Positions 5,172 through 5,840 of a stretch of 5,840 nt of DNA are shown one piece after another. The first letter of the stretch is position 1, and the number at the start of each line of letters is the position of its first letter. The stretch is from an uncultured Clostridia bacterium. Its GTDB lineage: Bacteria; Bacillota; Clostridia; UBA1381. Both the position numbers and the translations under genes were made by a program. The notes beneath the pieces were generated by a model, which ran no database searches, had not been told where the DNA came from, and saw nothing but the letters and a program-made list of their open reading frames with translations. The stretch is from positions 1 to 5,840 of the forward strand of contig CAMFCK010000065.1 in assembly GCA_945948775.1 (NCBI GenBank), given 5' to 3'.

Positions 5172-5320
5172 TGGTTTGTGAAATATGTGAGAGGCTGCGG
5201 CAGTACATACAAGATAATTCACAGATGGCATGATGAGTTTTTCTGCTGCACCATCCTGCTTTTGTATGCGCTGAAGCATAAGCTTATTCATAAGACAATA
5301 CCAATCTGACATGCAATTAC

Positions 5321-5357
5321 TTGGAAGCACGGTTACTGTCGCTTCCAATTTTGTTAT
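5321..5357 (+). terminator. Terminator-like hairpin inside the metY upstream region
   Basis: TTGGAAGC (5321-5328) pairs perfectly with GCTTCCAA (5341-5348). The 12-base loop can form four inner pairs (5329-5332 with 5336-5339). TTTTGTTAT follows directly at 5349-5357. The layout is that of an intrinsic terminator, about 150 bases after the 5143 promoter and 124 bases before metY. It could end a small RNA or act as an attenuator. Confidence 0.45.
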
Positions 5358-5419
5358 ATGCCGTACTGCTAAACCGGTTTTCGTTGTATGATGCAAGACG
5401 GCGGCAGAATGGATCAGGT

Positions 5420-5436
5420 GCATAATTTAAGCATAA
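5420..5436. repeat. Direct repeat GCATAA, 11-base pitch, upstream of metY
   Basis: GCATAA at 5420-5425 and 5431-5436, with an earlier copy at 5276-5281. A TATAAT-like box lies at 5454-5459 with no good -35. A start there would leave almost no leader before the ribosome site, so a proximal metY promoter is doubtful. Confidence 0.3.
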
Positions 5437-5480
5437 ATCTGTAAGAAAAATAATATAATTTCAGAAAAGAGGAATTTATA

Positions 5481-5840
5481 ATGGCAGAAATCAAGGATAC
5501 TTCAAACTGGGGCTTTGAAACAAAACAGCTGCATATCGGTCAGGAAACCCCCGATCCTGCAAGTGATGCAAGAGCGGTGCCGATTTACCAGACTACTTCA
5601 TATGTGTTTAAAAATTCAGCACATGCCGCTGCACGCTTTGACCTGTCGGACGCCGGCAATATCTATGGCAGACTGACAAACTCCACGCAGGATGTATTTG
5701 AAAAGAGAATTGCGGCGTTAGAGGGCGGCGTGGCTGCTTTGGCAACTGCCTCCGGTGCGGCGGCTGTTACATATACAATACAGACGCTTGCAGAGGACGG
5801 CGGACATATTGTTGCGCAGAAAACTATCTATGGCGGCACC
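5481..5840 (+). CDS. metY: O-acetylhomoserine sulfhydrylase MetY, N-terminal part (cut by window edge)
   Basis: The first 120 residues of a PLP-dependent Cys/Met metabolism enzyme of about 425-430 residues in full. It makes homocysteine from O-acetylhomoserine and sulfide, the direct sulfhydrylation route to methionine, in the cytoplasm as a tetramer. The order of blocks is typical: [20 protein letters not shown] (12-31), [12 protein letters not shown] (32-43), [20 protein letters not shown] (60-79) whose Tyr62 and Arg64 contact the PLP phosphate of the neighbouring subunit, and [10 protein letters not shown] (86-95) with the phosphate-binding Ser-Gly. The PLP lysine lies beyond the edge. The LHxGQ start and GNIYGRLxN favour MetY over cystathionine gamma-synthase or MetC. 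The ATG at 5481 has AAGAGGAA (5467-5474) about 8 bases upstream. It follows the unusually long structured upstream region. Confidence 0.92.
   Translation, partial: MAEIKDTSNWGFETKQLHIGQETPDPASDARAVPIYQTTSYVFKNSAHAAARFDLSDAGNIYGRLTNSTQDVFEKRIAALEGGVAALATASGAAAVTYTIQTLAEDGGHIVAQKTIYGGT

Larger units (their letters stand above)
5178..5480 (+). promoter_or_regulatory. Long structured 5' leader of metY (possible unidentified regulatory RNA)
   Basis: If transcription starts near 5178 the metY mRNA carries a leader of about 300 bases. Helices visible: TGCGGCAG 5196-5203 with CTGCTGCA 5243-5250 (eight pairs, extended by GG 5193-5194 with CC 5251-5252) enclosing 39 bases; TATGC/GCATA at 5265-5280; CTTAT/ATAAG at 5283-5294; and a strong stem at 5321-5348. 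Methionine and sulfur genes in Firmicutes are often led by SAM or T-box RNAs, but their conserved cores (the GGGA...CGGCAACC of SAM-I, the T-box GGTGGNACCGCG) are absent. A separate small RNA ending near 5357 is an equal alternative. Confidence 0.35.

Noticed and set aside
5160..5423. 87-codon open frame on the minus strand starting MHLIHSAAV
   Set aside because: There is no recognisable domain, the composition is irregular, no ribosome site stands out, and it lies over the structured metY upstream region on the opposite strand. A chance frame is more likely.

Overview
The window looks like chromosomal DNA from a Gram-positive anaerobe of the class Clostridia, probably near the Oscillospirales/Ruminococcaceae. 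The reasons are moderate-to-low GC, purine-rich Shine-Dalgarno sites, sigma-A promoters with TATAAT-type -10 boxes, a folate riboswitch in front of a folT gene, a small alarmone synthetase of the RelQ type, and a secreted SLH-domain protein. This placement is inferred from gene content only. No insertion sequence, phage gene, CRISPR array, tRNA or rRNA was recognised.

Left part (1-2228, + strand). The window opens with the last 44 codons of an unidentified gene. Next come a sigma-A promoter, a class I tetrahydrofolate (THF) riboswitch (about 201-309) and a Shine-Dalgarno-sequestering hairpin (324-360), all controlling folT, the substrate-binding S component of an energy-coupling-factor (ECF) folate transporter. 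A second promoter serves a long, divergent ribose-phosphate pyrophosphokinase (prs family), closed by an intrinsic terminator at 2198-2228. Folate uptake and PRPP supply both feed one-carbon and nucleotide synthesis, but the two genes have separate promoters.

Middle (2292-4596). A monocistronic gene with an extended -10 promoter encodes an exported protein with three SLH repeats and a beta-rich tail. It converges on a two-gene minus-strand operon: a small membrane protein with a C-terminal four-cysteine zinc ribbon, then relQ, a (p)ppGpp synthetase. A stem-loop at 3386-3421 probably terminates transcription from both sides.

Right part (4532-5840). About 950 bases hold no convincing gene before metY (O-acetylhomoserine sulfhydrylase, cut by the window edge). 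The gap has a minus-strand promoter for the relQ operon, two candidate plus-strand promoters, many inverted repeats that would fold as RNA, and several short direct repeats with an 11-nt pitch. One possible non-coding RNA (about 4660-4950) and one long, structured metY leader with an internal terminator-like hairpin (5143-5480) are the least explained parts of the window. I could not match either to a known riboswitch or RNA family by eye.
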